A DNA stretch of 64,000 nt from JBEBSD01 sp040394475. GTDB lineage: Bacteria > Bacteroidota > Bacteroidia > Cytophagales > Spirosomataceae. Of the stretch, positions 46,481 through 55,275 are shown one piece after another; the first letter of the stretch is position 1; the number at the start of each line of letters is the position of its first letter. Below the pieces are notes generated by a model, which did no database searches, had not been told where the DNA came from, and saw only the letters and a list, made by a program, of their open reading frames with translations. The DNA is taken from contig JBEBSD010000028.1 in assembly GCA_040394475.1 (NCBI GenBank), forward strand, positions 1 to 64,000, written 5' to 3'. The position numbers and the translations under genes are program-made.

Positions 46481-47491
46481 CTATCGGGCCGCATTGCAAC
46501 CATTTCCCGTCAGGAAAATAGTCGTACCTCTCACTTCGTACTCCGCATGGATGACATCACAGAGGTAATCCAGCTGCCTGAACAAATCGAACCCATTCAA
46601 ATTTCCTGTAAACTCACAATGATTCAGTTCCGGGTTATTCACGACGATTTCCGTTCCGTATGCTTTCTGCATGACGGCCAGTACGGTCCCCACGGAAGTT
46701 TCATCGAAATTGAAAACCGATGCCACTGTATCCTTTACTACAATTTTCGGATCATCCACCAGATCCTGCCGGATTGTTTTAAGCTCTGTGTTGTACACGA
46801 CCTTCTGGTTAGGAGTGATAATCACTCCGCTCCGTCGCTGGTTCTGGCCCTTATAATGAGTATACACCGACACCTTTCCGGTAACCACCGAAACTTCAAC
46901 GGTCTTCTTCCCTGCCTGCGGTTTGATGTGAAAACTGGTTCCCAGCACCTCCGTTACTAAATCTCCGCTATAGACCAGGAAAGGCATTTTCGGATCCGGT
47001 CGTATCTCAAAAAATGCTTCTCCAGTCAGATGGACAGTCCGGGTCTGCTTTCCGTAGCTTTCACTGGTTATCATAACGGCTCCTTCTGCCAGCGTAACGA
47101 CACTACTATCGGGGAGAATTATACGCTGACGAGTCAGCGATGTATTGTAGGTTTTAAGTCCTGTCATCGTCCCTTCTGAGTTATTCCGGTGCCTGTCCTG
47201 CAAATAGGAATCAGCCAGCACTACCAGCATCAGGCAGGCGGCCCCCCCCAAAAAAAGCCGTATACTCTTCCATAATAGCGTGCGCTTCGGTGATATCCCT
47301 GCTACGTCCTGTATGTTTTCCCAGATTTCGTTCTCCGTTTCGATTGCTTCGGCTTCATTTTCAAACAGGGAATCTGCGTCCTGCTGCCGGCAATTCGAAT
47401 CCACCCATTTCTCCACAAAGACAATCTCCTCCGGAGTACATTTTCCGGCCTTATACCGCTCTGTAAGTTGTTCAAATTCCTGCCTTGTCAT
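46481..47491 (-). CDS. FecR-family anti-sigma factor (unit B)
   Basis: Anti-sigma membrane protein of 336 residues: N-terminal cytoplasmic part (MTRQEFEQLTERYKAGKC), one membrane segment (SIRLFLGGAACLMLVVLADS, about 76-95), FecR domain (about 115-215, IILPDSSVVTLAEGAVMITS and GEAFFEIRPD) and C-terminal DUF4974-like domain (about 250-330). It should hold the sigma factor encoded 41 bases upstream and respond to the STN domain of the SusC encoded downstream. Similar to the unit A protein in plan but divergent in sequence. Confidence 0.92.
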   Translation of the reverse strand: MTRQEFEQLTERYKAGKCTPEEIVFVEKWVDSNCRQQDADSLFENEAEAIETENEIWENIQDVAGISPKRTLLWKSIRLFLGGAACLMLVVLADSYLQDRHRNNSEGTMTGLKTYNTSLTRQRIILPDSSVVTLAEGAVMITSESYGKQTRTVHLTGEAFFEIRPDPKMPFLVYSGDLVTEVLGTSFHIKPQAGKKTVEVSVVTGKVSVYTHYKGQNQRRSGVIITPNQKVVYNTELKTIRQDLVDDPKIVVKDTVASVFNFDETSVGTVLAVMQKAYGTEIVVNNPELNHCEFTGNLNGFDLFRQLDYLCDVIHAEYEVRGTTIFLTGNGCNAAR

Positions 47492-47532
47492 GTTGTATGC
47501 TAATGATTAATTGGGGCCTTCGCAATTCGCTC

Positions 47533-48111
47533 CTAGTTATCGGTAAGGAATCGCTGCAAATGTACTCTTACCATTCGCATCGATTTCGTGATGTGGTATT
47601 CCACCGCTCTGTCGGATAAGCCCATCTGCGTTGCGATCTTCTTCACCGAAATATCATCTAACTTATTCAATCTGAATATGTTTGCTGTTTTTTCCGGTAA
47701 TCTCTCAAGAGCCTTTTCAATGGCCTCGGATAATTGACCTTCGTTAAAAATCTCGTCGGTATCCATGCTTTCGAACACTTCTTGCATGAGCTGGTATTCC
47801 CGGTACTTACGCATATTGATTTCCTTCCGGAAGTATTTATTGGCCTGATTTCTTGCCGCAATAAAAAGGAATGCTCTGAGGTTATGGATTTCGGAAGCCG
47901 ACCGGTTCTGCCAGAGATTCAGCATCAATTCCTGAATAATCTCTTTCGTATCCTCCTTCGATCCTATTTGTTGATACACAAATCCAAACAGATGGCGCCA
48001 ATACCTGCGGTAAATTGTTTCAAAGGCATAGGAATTATTATCCTTAAGCAGCTTCAATAGTGTTTCGTCGGTCAGGTCCGTACCATGCATATCAGTATTC
48101 TTATCTTGCAT
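47533..48111 (-). CDS. ECF sigma factor, Bacteroidetes type (unit B)
   Basis: Sigma-70 family ECF factor of about 192 residues, region 2 (SYAFETIYRRYWRHLFGFVY, KEIIQELMLNLWQNRSASE) and region 4 (LPEKTANIFRLNKLDDIS, then VKKIATQMGLSDRAVEYHIT). The start was placed on ATG 48111 (MQDKNTDMHG); ATG 48090 is also possible and a GTG further upstream gives a poor leader. It is the first gene of unit B. The 263-base gap upstream to the divergent transposase gene shows no gene. Confidence 0.92.
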   Translation of the reverse strand: MQDKNTDMHGTDLTDETLLKLLKDNNSYAFETIYRRYWRHLFGFVYQQIGSKEDTKEIIQELMLNLWQNRSASEIHNLRAFLFIAARNQANKYFRKEINMRKYREYQLMQEVFESMDTDEIFNEGQLSEAIEKALERLPEKTANIFRLNKLDDISVKKIATQMGLSDRAVEYHITKSMRMVRVHLQRFLTDN

Positions 48112-48374
48112 TTGGTTAAAGGTTCCACTTGGCAGCGAAACCCGTAAAGAAAGTGTCACTTTTTTTTGATAATTTTTTCTTTATCTGATTGAAAAAAGCA
48201 TAACCCATTGTATTTGAAACCATTACCAACTCCTAAAGTCAAAAATACACATCCTGGCTATCAGCGCTCTTTCAGCGGCAGGTAGCTTTTAAGTCATCGG
48301 GATGATCGGAACAGGACACTGGTAAATTTAATTGTATGATGTATATTAGTGGAATACACATTTAATCACGCACT

Positions 48375-48927
48375 ATGAATAAAGTTTCTCTCCAAGTATC
48401 GTATTGACTCTGCCCGCGCATCCTGGTGGGATTACGCGCAAGATGGAAGGTATTTTGTTACAGTGTGTACCGCAAACCGGGAATGGTTGTTTGGGGACAT
48501 CGAACACGGCGAATTATCGGCTTCACCCCTTGGTGAAATCGTTTTACAGGAATGGGAAAAATCATTTGAAATCAGGCAGGAATTATTTTGCGACGCATTT
48601 GTATTGATGCCGAACCATTTGCATGCCATTTTGCGGATTGATAATCCGGCCGCCGTCGTACAGACGCACGACGTACAGACGCACGGCCGTGCGTCTCTAC
48701 CGCGGATCGCCCACCGGTCGCCAAAATCCATATCATCATTTATGGCAGGATTCAAATCGTCGGCAACCAAATTGATAAATGAATACCGTAAAACCCCGAA
48801 ACAACCGGTCTGGCAACCCCGTTTCCATGATCACATTATCAGGAATAACGCTGAATACCAACGTATTTCTGACTACATCCAAAACAATCCGGCCAATTGG
48901 CGGAACGATCGATTTCACGGCCAATGA
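48375..48927 (+). pseudogene. REP-associated tyrosine transposase (RAYT) with probable frameshift near start
   Basis: Y1/HUH transposase relative of the single-copy RAYT type, which acts on REP palindromes. The frame from about 48379 to 48927 gives KFLSKYRIDSARASWWDYAQ, then FVTVCTANRE, the HUH motif MPNHLHAI, AGFKSS and WQPRFHDHIIRNNAEYQRIS and a terminal NNPANW. The family start would be MNKFLSKYRID, but ATG 48375 reads MNKVS and then TGA in another frame: one extra base in AATAAAGTTT separates them. A GTG at 48463 would give a truncated protein missing the first core strand. So the gene is either mutated or needs frameshifting. A REP-like palindrome lies in frame at 48677-48696. Confidence 0.75.
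48677..48696. repeat. REP-like palindrome inside the RAYT frame
   Basis: AGACGCACGGCCGTGCGTCT is a perfect 20-base palindrome, extended by GTA and TAC at the ends around one mismatch. A half copy, GTACAGACGCACG, precedes it with a 15-base period. In protein it gives VQTHDVQTHGRASL, in a loop between the HUH motif and the C-terminal helix. Confidence 0.75.
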
Positions 48928-48977
48928 CTGCGTAACTCATAAAAAGACCGTATCATTGCAGAAAAATACTGACAGTT

Positions 48978-49523
48978 ATGGCAATTCAAGAAATCCATGC
49001 GACCACGGTACTGGGTATCCTGCATAATGGGACGGTCGCCTTGGGCGCCGACGGGCAGGCCACCATGGGTAACACGGTGGCTAAAAGCAATGTACAGAAA
49101 ATACGGAAATTGCAAGGCGGGAAAATACTGGTAGGCTTTGCCGGATCAACCGCCGATGCCTTTACCTTACTCGAAAAATTCGACGAAAAACTGAATGCCT
49201 ACGGCGGCAATATGAAGAGAGCGGCTATTGAATTGGCGAAAGACTGGCGTACCGACCGCTACCTGCGGAAGCTGGAGGCAATGCTTATTACCGCCAATAA
49301 GGAAGAAATACTCATTATTTCGGGGACCGGCGACGTGCTCGAACCGGAGAACGGGGTTGCAGCCATCGGCTCCGGGGGCAACTTCGCACTTTCCGCTGCA
49401 CTTGCCCTCAAAAAGCATGCTCCTCATTTACCGGCGAAAGAGATGGTACAGGAAGGACTGCACATTGCAGCTGATTTATGCATCTACACCAACCATAACC
49501 TGGTTATCGAAGAAGCGAATTGA
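48978..49523 (+). CDS. hslV: ATP-dependent protease peptidase subunit HslV
   Basis: Threonine protease subunit of the HslUV complex, a cytoplasmic bacterial proteasome relative, 181 residues. After an 8-residue propeptide the catalytic Thr9 starts TTVLGILHNGTVALGADGQA, followed by TMGNTVAKSNVQKIRKL, GFAGSTADAFTLLEKF, WRTDRYLRKLEAM, AIGSGGNFALSAA and CIYTNHNLVIEE, all typical. The start ATG 48978 is clear. It is a lone plus-strand gene; the partner ATPase gene hslU is not in this window, and a terminator follows in the gap to the convergent SulP gene. Confidence 0.96.
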   Translation: MAIQEIHATTVLGILHNGTVALGADGQATMGNTVAKSNVQKIRKLQGGKILVGFAGSTADAFTLLEKFDEKLNAYGGNMKRAAIELAKDWRTDRYLRKLEAMLITANKEEILIISGTGDVLEPENGVAAIGSGGNFALSAALALKKHAPHLPAKEMVQEGLHIAADLCIYTNHNLVIEEAN

Positions 49524-49540
49524 CCACTGCGCATTTAAAA

Positions 49541-49568
49541 ACGGCAGGCAGCCCCTTGCTGCCTGCCG
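49541..49568 (-). terminator. terminator between convergent hslV and SulP genes
   Basis: Perfect 10-base arms CGGCAGGCAG and CTGCCTGCCG with a 7-base loop. The minus strand continues with TTTTT, so it fits best as terminator of the SulP gene and may also serve hslV. Confidence 0.75.
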
Positions 49569-49574
49569 CATACA

Positions 49575-51152
49575 TCAATGTCCGCCTACGGACTTCACCT
49601 CTTTTATCCCTTTCGTTTCTACCTGGATATTCCGAAGGGGCGCGGTGTGCTGCTTGAAATCCTGAATGATCTCAATCACGTCGTAATCGATGTTCACCGA
49701 TCGGGACCCGTCGATTATAACCCGGGAATTATCCGGCAATTTTTCCAGTGTCAAGCCAATGCTTCCTTTGTTCAGGAACGTTACTTCTTCTGAAAGGACC
49801 AATGTAATCACCTCTCCATCCTTGACTTCCTCCTTTTTGTAATGGTAAGAATGTTTGTAATTCTTCCGTAAGATGAAATAAATCGCAAACACCATTCCGA
49901 TCGCAATCCCTTTGAGCAAGTCAGTCAAAAGAATCGCCAGAACTGTCACGACGAAGGGCAGGAACTGATCCCATCCCAGCTTATACATAGCGGCGAACAG
50001 CGAAGGTTTGGCCAGCTTATACCCGACCAGCAGCAGAATCGTAGCCAGAGAGGCCAGCGGAATCAGGTTCAGATACCTCGGGATGATGATGGCTGACACC
50101 AGCAGGATCAGGCCGTGCAGGATCGTAGCCATCCGGGTTTTGCCCCCGGCCGCAATATTGGCCGAGCTCCTCACGATCACCTGGGTAACCGGCAGGCCGC
50201 CAATCAATCCGGAAGTGATATTACCCACTCCCTGCGCAATTAATTCCCGGTTGGTGGGCGTATTCCGCTTGTAAGGATCCAGCTTATCCGTCGCCTCCAC
50301 CGACAACAATGATTCCAGGCTGGCGACAATCGCCAGCGTCAGGGCTACTGTATAGATTTCCGGGTTCGTGATCATGGCCCAATCCGGAAACTTGAAAAAC
50401 CCGAGAAACTCTTCCACGTTATTGGCTACCGGAAGCTGCACCAGGTGTTCACCACTCATCACCAGGCCGGGCGCCAGGCCCTGAAAAAGGGCATTGATCG
50501 TGATTCCCAGCAATACGACAAACAACGCTCCCGGCAAAAACTTGAAGAGCTGCAGCTTTTTCATGAACGGCCTGTCAAACAACAGCAATACCAGCAGGGA
50601 AACAGCGGAGATGATCACGGCGCCCCAGCTGCTGTACCGGATGGCATATCCGATTTCAGTGAACGTATTGTGCCCGTCGGCCTGTGCAAAACTCTGGTCG
50701 CCGATAAAATCCTTATCATACCCCATCACGTGCGGTATTTCCTTCAGAATCAGCGTAATACCTATAGCTGCCAGCATTCCCTTAATCACCGAAGAGGGAA
50801 AATAGTACCCTATTATACCGGCCTTTAAAAAACCGGCCACCACCTGCAGAACGCCGGCCAGGACAATTGCCAGCAGCAGCGCTTCAAAACTTCCCAGGGA
50901 TTCTATGGCATTCAGGACAATCACGACCAATCCTGCAGCCGGTCCCGCCACACCGAGTGCCGACCGGCTGATCATCCCTACCACCACTCCACCTATTATG
51001 CCTGCAATAATCCCCGAAAACAGCAGATCCGATCGTCCGGTAGAGGCCAGCGCCACACCCAGACAAAGCGGGAGTGCCACCAGGTAAACGACCAGCCCTG
51101 CGGGAAAATCGTATTTCAGATTAGAAAATAATTCCTTTTTGTTGGCAAACAT
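49575..51152 (-). CDS. SulP-family inorganic anion (probably bicarbonate) transporter
   Basis: Inner-membrane SulP transporter of 525 residues, with the N-terminal membrane domain (PAGLVVYLVALPLCLGVALA, then GRSDLLFSGIIAGIIGG), the conserved middle stretch SSVIKGMLAAIGITLILKEI and a C-terminal STAS domain (about 440-525, NSRVIIDGSRSVNIDYDVIE). SulP proteins carry sulfate or bicarbonate. The gene downstream of a carbonic anhydrase gene (81-base gap, same strand) strongly suggests bicarbonate or CO2 handling. Starts at ATG 51152. Confidence 0.9.
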   Translation of the reverse strand: MFANKKELFSNLKYDFPAGLVVYLVALPLCLGVALASTGRSDLLFSGIIAGIIGGVVVGMISRSALGVAGPAAGLVVIVLNAIESLGSFEALLLAIVLAGVLQVVAGFLKAGIIGYYFPSSVIKGMLAAIGITLILKEIPHVMGYDKDFIGDQSFAQADGHNTFTEIGYAIRYSSWGAVIISAVSLLVLLLFDRPFMKKLQLFKFLPGALFVVLLGITINALFQGLAPGLVMSGEHLVQLPVANNVEEFLGFFKFPDWAMITNPEIYTVALTLAIVASLESLLSVEATDKLDPYKRNTPTNRELIAQGVGNITSGLIGGLPVTQVIVRSSANIAAGGKTRMATILHGLILLVSAIIIPRYLNLIPLASLATILLLVGYKLAKPSLFAAMYKLGWDQFLPFVVTVLAILLTDLLKGIAIGMVFAIYFILRKNYKHSYHYKKEEVKDGEVITLVLSEEVTFLNKGSIGLTLEKLPDNSRVIIDGSRSVNIDYDVIEIIQDFKQHTAPLRNIQVETKGIKEVKSVGGH

Positions 51153-51233
51153 ATATTTCTTTTTTATTTCGATAGTATTATCAATTATTTTTCATGGCTA
51201 CTTCGACCGAAGCGTACCAGCAGCTGCCGGTCA

Positions 51234-51881
51234 TTACTTTTCGCCATTCATACTCAACACGTACACGTCGTCGATCTCACTGGCATCTCCCTTCGTTACC
51301 TTAAGGTTCTTTAAGAACCCGTTATTGATGTCATATACCAACCCATGCAATTGCAGGGGAATGTTCTGGGACCAGGCGTTCTGAACAATCGATGTTTTCG
51401 TCAGGTTGTACACCTGTTCCTCCACATTCAGCTCAACCAACCGATTCATTTTTGCCTCAGGATCCGTGAGCAGGTCCAATTCGTCTTTATGGAGCCGTAC
51501 CACATCCTTTATATTGCGCAGCCAGTTATCGATAATCCCTACTTGCTCATTGCCCATAGCGGCTTTGACGCCGCCGCAGCCATAGTGTCCCACTACCAGC
51601 ACATGCCTCACTTTCAATACATTGATAGAATAATCTAATACGCTCAGCAGGTTCATGTCCGTATGAACCACCAGATTGGCAATATTGCGATGTACAAAAA
51701 TCTCTCCCGAAGCCGTTCCGGTAACCTCATTGGCCGGCACCCGGCTGTCGGAACAACCGATCCACAAAAAATGAGGCTTTTGCCCTTTTGCCAATTTCTC
51801 AAAATACCGCGGGTCGCCATTCAGCTTATCATTTACCCACTTCACATTGTTTTCAAATATTTTTTTTAACGACCTGGTCAT
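51234..51881 (-). CDS. beta-class carbonic anhydrase
   Basis: Zinc enzyme of 215 residues interconverting CO2 and bicarbonate. Ligands are visible: Cys43 and Asp45-Arg in GCSDSRVP, His99 and Cys102 in GHYGCGGVKAAM. Also typical is FVHRNIANLVVHTDMNLLSV. Start ATG 51881. The gene is directly upstream of the SulP transporter, so the two likely work together to supply bicarbonate for biosynthesis or to keep pH. Confidence 0.95.
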   Translation of the reverse strand: MTRSLKKIFENNVKWVNDKLNGDPRYFEKLAKGQKPHFLWIGCSDSRVPANEVTGTASGEIFVHRNIANLVVHTDMNLLSVLDYSINVLKVRHVLVVGHYGCGGVKAAMGNEQVGIIDNWLRNIKDVVRLHKDELDLLTDPEAKMNRLVELNVEEQVYNLTKTSIVQNAWSQNIPLQLHGLVYDINNGFLKNLKVTKGDASEIDDVYVLSMNGEK

Positions 51882-52051
51882 TTTCTTTTGCTTTAGCAGA
51901 TTAAAAAATAAGTAACCGGGTCGCCGGATAAGCCACTTCTCTTGAGGAAACAGCCTTATACCAGCACATCCGCATGGAAATCACATCCATGGTTTCTGCA
52001 GAGCCCGAATCATGCGGCTCTAACCCAATAAATCAAAAAGACAGAAATAAC

Positions 52052-52348
52052 TCAGGCCCGTTCCGGAGGTGGAAGCACCAGGGTCAATGGAATGTCCATA
52101 AACCCTCTGTTATATAAAACAGGGCTTTTTTGTGAAGAAAATTCGAATTGTGAGGGCGAAAACCAAATTTCATGGCAGATAACATCTTCTTCCAGCGAAA
52201 GATTGGTCCGCAGGAGGTTATTTTCCTCCTCCTCACAGGGTTCAACGCAGTCGGCGCTTGTCTTACATTGCAGCAACGTTGTAAGTCCGCCGGTAGCAAT
52301 ACCGAGGAAATACAACATTAAAACAATATAAGATAAACGTTTAAACAC
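52052..52348 (-). CDS. small membrane-anchored or secreted protein, unknown
   Basis: Predicted protein of 98 residues, not recognised. The N-terminus (KRLSYIVLMLYFLGIATGGL) is a signal or membrane segment. Then follows a Cys- and Glu-rich part (LQCKTSADCVEPCEEEEN) with three Cys and a later Cys in DVICHEIW. The longest frame starts at GTG 52348. No close operon neighbours apart from a 34-residue frame upstream. The Cys could form disulfides or bind metal. The pattern of codon use looks like coding, but no homologue is claimed. Confidence 0.6.
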   Translation of the reverse strand: MFKRLSYIVLMLYFLGIATGGLTTLLQCKTSADCVEPCEEEENNLLRTNLSLEEDVICHEIWFSPSQFEFSSQKSPVLYNRGFMDIPLTLVLPPPERA

Positions 52349-52414
52349 AATAATACAGTGATTAAGTAACTATTTAATGAACAATGCAAACCCCGGGAGG
52401 TTTACCAACTGATC

Positions 52415-52519
52415 TTATGATTTATACCCTCTCTCGTGGTTTTCCAGCCAGCGTCCGACCAAAAAAGCGGACACCAGTAGCACGACGTAGAAGGCGATCA
52501 TTATAATAGTCATATACAT
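52415..52519 (-). CDS. 34-residue single-span membrane protein
   Basis: Small frame with a clear ATG at 52519 and stop at 52415. The product is MYMTIIMIAFYVVLLVSAFL and then VGRWLENHERGYKS: one hydrophobic helix followed by a short charged tail, the layout of known small subunits or regulators of membrane complexes. It lies 67 bases upstream of the 98-residue gene and 88 bases downstream of the hisB stop, all minus strand. No homologue recognised; function unknown. The main argument is the typical small-membrane-protein architecture. Confidence 0.55.
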   Translation of the reverse strand: MYMTIIMIAFYVVLLVSAFLVGRWLENHERGYKS

Positions 52520-52606
52520 AGCTCAAAAATTTAACTTTTTTCAGGTTACAAAAATAAACAAAAACAATGGCCAATCCAGCGTATTAACAGACAATTAACA
52601 AAAAGT

Positions 52607-53728
52607 TCAAAGAACACCTTTGGTAGAAGGGAGTACATTCAGTTCCGAAACCTCCCGCTTCACCGCCATTTTAATCGCTTTGGCAAACGCCTTGAATACT
52701 GATTCTATCTTGTGATGTTCATTGTCTCCCTCCACTTGAACATTAAGGTTCGACAACGAGGTATCGGTAAAGGACTTAAAGAAATGATGAAACATTTCGG
52801 TAGGCATATCGCCGATCTTTTCCCGCTTGAACACCGCCTGCCAAACGAGCCAGGGCCGGCCCGAGAAGTCGATGGCTACCTGCGCAAGGGCTTCATCCAT
52901 CGGCAGTACGAAACCGTACCGGCCAATTCCCCGCTTGTCCCCTATTGCCAGCCGGTATGCTTCCCCTAATGCCAGGCCGGTATCCTCTATCGTGTGATGT
53001 TCGTCAATATGAAGATCACCTTCCACTGAAATCTCCAGATCGGCGCCCGAATGGCGTGCCAGCTGATCGAGCATGTGATCAAAAAAACCGAGACCCGTAT
53101 GGATATTGGCATTTCCTTTACCATCCAGGTTAAGTTTTATCCGGATTTTTGTCTCCTTGGTATTCCGCTCCACTGCTGCAGTCCGGGCCGGTAATTTCAG
53201 ATGCCGGTAAATCTCATCCCAATCGCTGGTCACCAGTTGCAGGGCAGAATGGCAGCCGGCATCCATCCCTTCCGGCTCTGAACCGGCAATCAGGATCGCT
53301 TTTGCCCCCAGATTCACCGCCAGCTGCACGTCTGTCAGCCGGTCGCCTATCACATAACTGTTTTTCAGATCATATTCATCCGAGAAATAAGCCGTCAGCA
53401 TTCCCGTACCCGGTTTACGGTCGGGTGAGTTTTCTTCCGGAAAATGCCGGTCTATATGGACTGCTGCAAACCGGATATTTTCACCTTCCAGGAGCTGCAT
53501 CATCTTATGATGCGCCGGCCAGAATGTCGGCTCGGGAAATGCCTCGGTCCCCAATCCGTCCTGGTTGGTGACCATCACCAGTTCAAAGTCGCCTTCTTCC
53601 GAAATTTTCCGCAGGTTGGAAATCACCTTCGGTAAAAAAGCCAGTTTCTCCAGTGAATCAATCTGAAAATCTGTCGGCGGCTCCCAAATCAAGGTGCCGT
53701 CCCGATCTATAAAAAGTACCTTTTTCAA
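52607..53728 (-). CDS. hisB: bifunctional histidinol-phosphatase/imidazoleglycerol-phosphate dehydratase HisB
   Basis: Two-domain histidine biosynthesis enzyme of about 373 residues. N-terminal HAD phosphatase domain: [48 protein letters not shown] and [21 protein letters not shown]-terminal dehydratase domain: [37 protein letters not shown], and [19 protein letters not shown], with the metal-binding His pairs. The start was placed on TTG 53728, giving the usual start of the family ([12 protein letters not shown]); GTG 53761 in frame is the alternative. No other his gene is in the window, so hisB is separated here. Confidence 0.9.
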   Translation of the reverse strand: MKKVLFIDRDGTLIWEPPTDFQIDSLEKLAFLPKVISNLRKISEEGDFELVMVTNQDGLGTEAFPEPTFWPAHHKMMQLLEGENIRFAAVHIDRHFPEENSPDRKPGTGMLTAYFSDEYDLKNSYVIGDRLTDVQLAVNLGAKAILIAGSEPEGMDAGCHSALQLVTSDWDEIYRHLKLPARTAAVERNTKETKIRIKLNLDGKGNANIHTGLGFFDHMLDQLARHSGADLEISVEGDLHIDEHHTIEDTGLALGEAYRLAIGDKRGIGRYGFVLPMDEALAQVAIDFSGRPWLVWQAVFKREKIGDMPTEMFHHFFKSFTDTSLSNLNVQVEGDNEHHKIESVFKAFAKAIKMAVKREVSELNVLPSTKGVL

Positions 53729-53936
53729 AAATATCGGATTAACTAAAATACCTAATTGCACAAATTTACACCGGAAATTGGATTAACACTTCCTTTTCCT
53801 TCTTTAAAACATTCAATTCGGGTAAATTGACACCAGACGGGTTGCTTTTCACCGGGCGTCTCCGATTCCGGGCGGTCGTTTTCCCGGGATTCCCCGTTCA
53901 GCAGCATCTTCCGCGCGTCTGTCGGTTGAAACAGGT

Positions 53937-54491
53937 TCAGGAGAGCTCCTGACCGGGCGGATCATGGGAGACCCATATAAGCTGCTCCGTCTTAAAGCCC
54001 AGATTGGAAGCTATTTCCAGGTAATGCTTCCGGACCTTGTCCGGCAGCACAGGTTCTCGTGATAAGATCCATAAATAGTTCAGGTTTCTACCTGCCACAA
54101 GCGCATACCGATAATCCTGATCCAGCGCGACAATCGTGTATCCTGCATAAAAAGGACCGAAAAAAGAAACTTTCAATTGTCCTTTATACTTATCCCCTGC
54201 TAACCTGGCCTTCCCGACGACTTCGTTATACTTCCGCTTCAGTTCGTGATATCCGCGGTTCACCACCCGTACGGATCCATCGTCGTTGAGCGTATAAGAA
54301 GCGGTTGTGTGGCTGAGATGTTTTTCATAGCGAAAATCCAGCCGGGCTATTTCGTACCATTTGCCTAAATACCGTTCCAGTTCAAAAGGCTGAACCGGAA
54401 CCACTCCCGGAGGTGCAAGCGTACGTTTCCTGTAATAAAGCGCGCCGGCTCCCAGGGTTACAATTCCCGCAAAAAAAATTCTTGCCTTCAT
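53937..54491 (-). CDS. Blc-like outer-membrane lipocalin family protein
   Basis: Bacterial lipocalin of 184 residues that would bind lipids or fatty acids in the cell envelope. The N-terminus MKARIFFAGIVTLGAGALYY is a signal/membrane segment without lipobox Cys. Family motifs: LGKWYEIARLDFRYEK, VGKARLAGDKYKGQLKVSFF, GPFYAGYTIVALDQDYRYAL and NYLWILSREPVLPDKVRKHY. It starts at ATG 54491, 29 bases after the tag gene, so the two may be co-transcribed. Confidence 0.9.
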   Translation of the reverse strand: MKARIFFAGIVTLGAGALYYRKRTLAPPGVVPVQPFELERYLGKWYEIARLDFRYEKHLSHTTASYTLNDDGSVRVVNRGYHELKRKYNEVVGKARLAGDKYKGQLKVSFFGPFYAGYTIVALDQDYRYALVAGRNLNYLWILSREPVLPDKVRKHYLEIASNLGFKTEQLIWVSHDPPGQELS

Positions 54492-54520
54492 ACGATTTCG
54501 TTATTGGCAGAACCAGAACC

Positions 54521-55075
54521 TCATTCAGGGAGTTGCTGCCATTTTACCCCGCGCTGAAGCACCTGCCGGTAAATGGGACAATCGCTGTCATGCGCTCCGG
54601 GCAGGTACCCTGTACTCATTAAAAACTCGTTCACAATTTCACCCCCTGTAAACTTAAAGGTTCTTTTAAACAACTTCATCCATTCCTGCAGCGGCAGGGG
54701 ATGGTGGAGATCCAGCCAGTTTTTGAAGGAACCATGCAGCTCCTGAAGCTGTAGTACGGCATTGGCATTATAAATGGCAGCTGCTATTTTCAACCGGTTG
54801 CGTACGATCCCGGCATCGTTCAGAAGCCGCAAACTGTCCTGCTCTCCGTAAGCTGCTATTTGCCGGATATTAAAATTGTCGTAAGCCTTCCTGAACCCCG
54901 CTTCTTTCTGCAGGATGAGGCTCCAGCTCAGTCCGGCCTGGTTGATTTCAAGCAGCAGCCTGCCGAATAGCTCGTGGTCATCCTCAATAGGGTATCCATA
55001 ATGCTGATCATGATACGTCTTATGCAGGATGGCCTCTCCTTCCTGCAGTGCATTGACATACGTGCAATAACTCAT
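54521..55075 (-). CDS. tag: DNA-3-methyladenine glycosylase I
   Basis: Base-excision repair glycosylase of 184 residues that removes 3-methyladenine from DNA. Conserved parts: N-terminal Cys4, TYHDQHYGYP (zinc His), LLEINQAGLSW with the active-site Glu about residue 43, AYDNFN, LNDAGIVRNRLKIAAAIYNA, and the C-terminal GAHDSDCP with His and Cys of the zinc snap. The start was placed on ATG 55075 (MSYCTYVNAL) because it puts Cys at position 4 as in the family; an upstream TTG is unlikely. Confidence 0.94.
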   Translation of the reverse strand: MSYCTYVNALQEGEAILHKTYHDQHYGYPIEDDHELFGRLLLEINQAGLSWSLILQKEAGFRKAYDNFNIRQIAAYGEQDSLRLLNDAGIVRNRLKIAAAIYNANAVLQLQELHGSFKNWLDLHHPLPLQEWMKLFKRTFKFTGGEIVNEFLMSTGYLPGAHDSDCPIYRQVLQRGVKWQQLPE

Positions 55076-55210
55076 CGCTCTTCCTGTTTGAAACGCTATC
55101 CACAAAACTGCTGCTTTTTCCGCACACTCCCAACTGTTTTAACAACGGACCGGTTAAAAACTGCTGCATCCCTCTCCCGTTTCTTTCGGAACCTGTCCCG
55201 CTACCGCGTA

Positions 55211-55254
55211 CTTAACAGCAACGGCCAGTCGATCGACCGGCCGTTGCTGCTAAG
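55211..55254 (-). terminator. 44-base near-palindrome at the end of the sugar catabolic operon
   Basis: CTTAACAGCAACGGCC and GGCCGTTGCTGCTAAG flank the core AGTCGATCGACC, giving an almost complete 44-base hairpin. It lies 22 bases after the stop of the MFS gene. There is no T run, so it may act as mRNA end-protecting hairpin or terminator of a less usual kind. Confidence 0.55.
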
Positions 55255-55275
55255 TAACTGCTACTAAAAGAGGGG

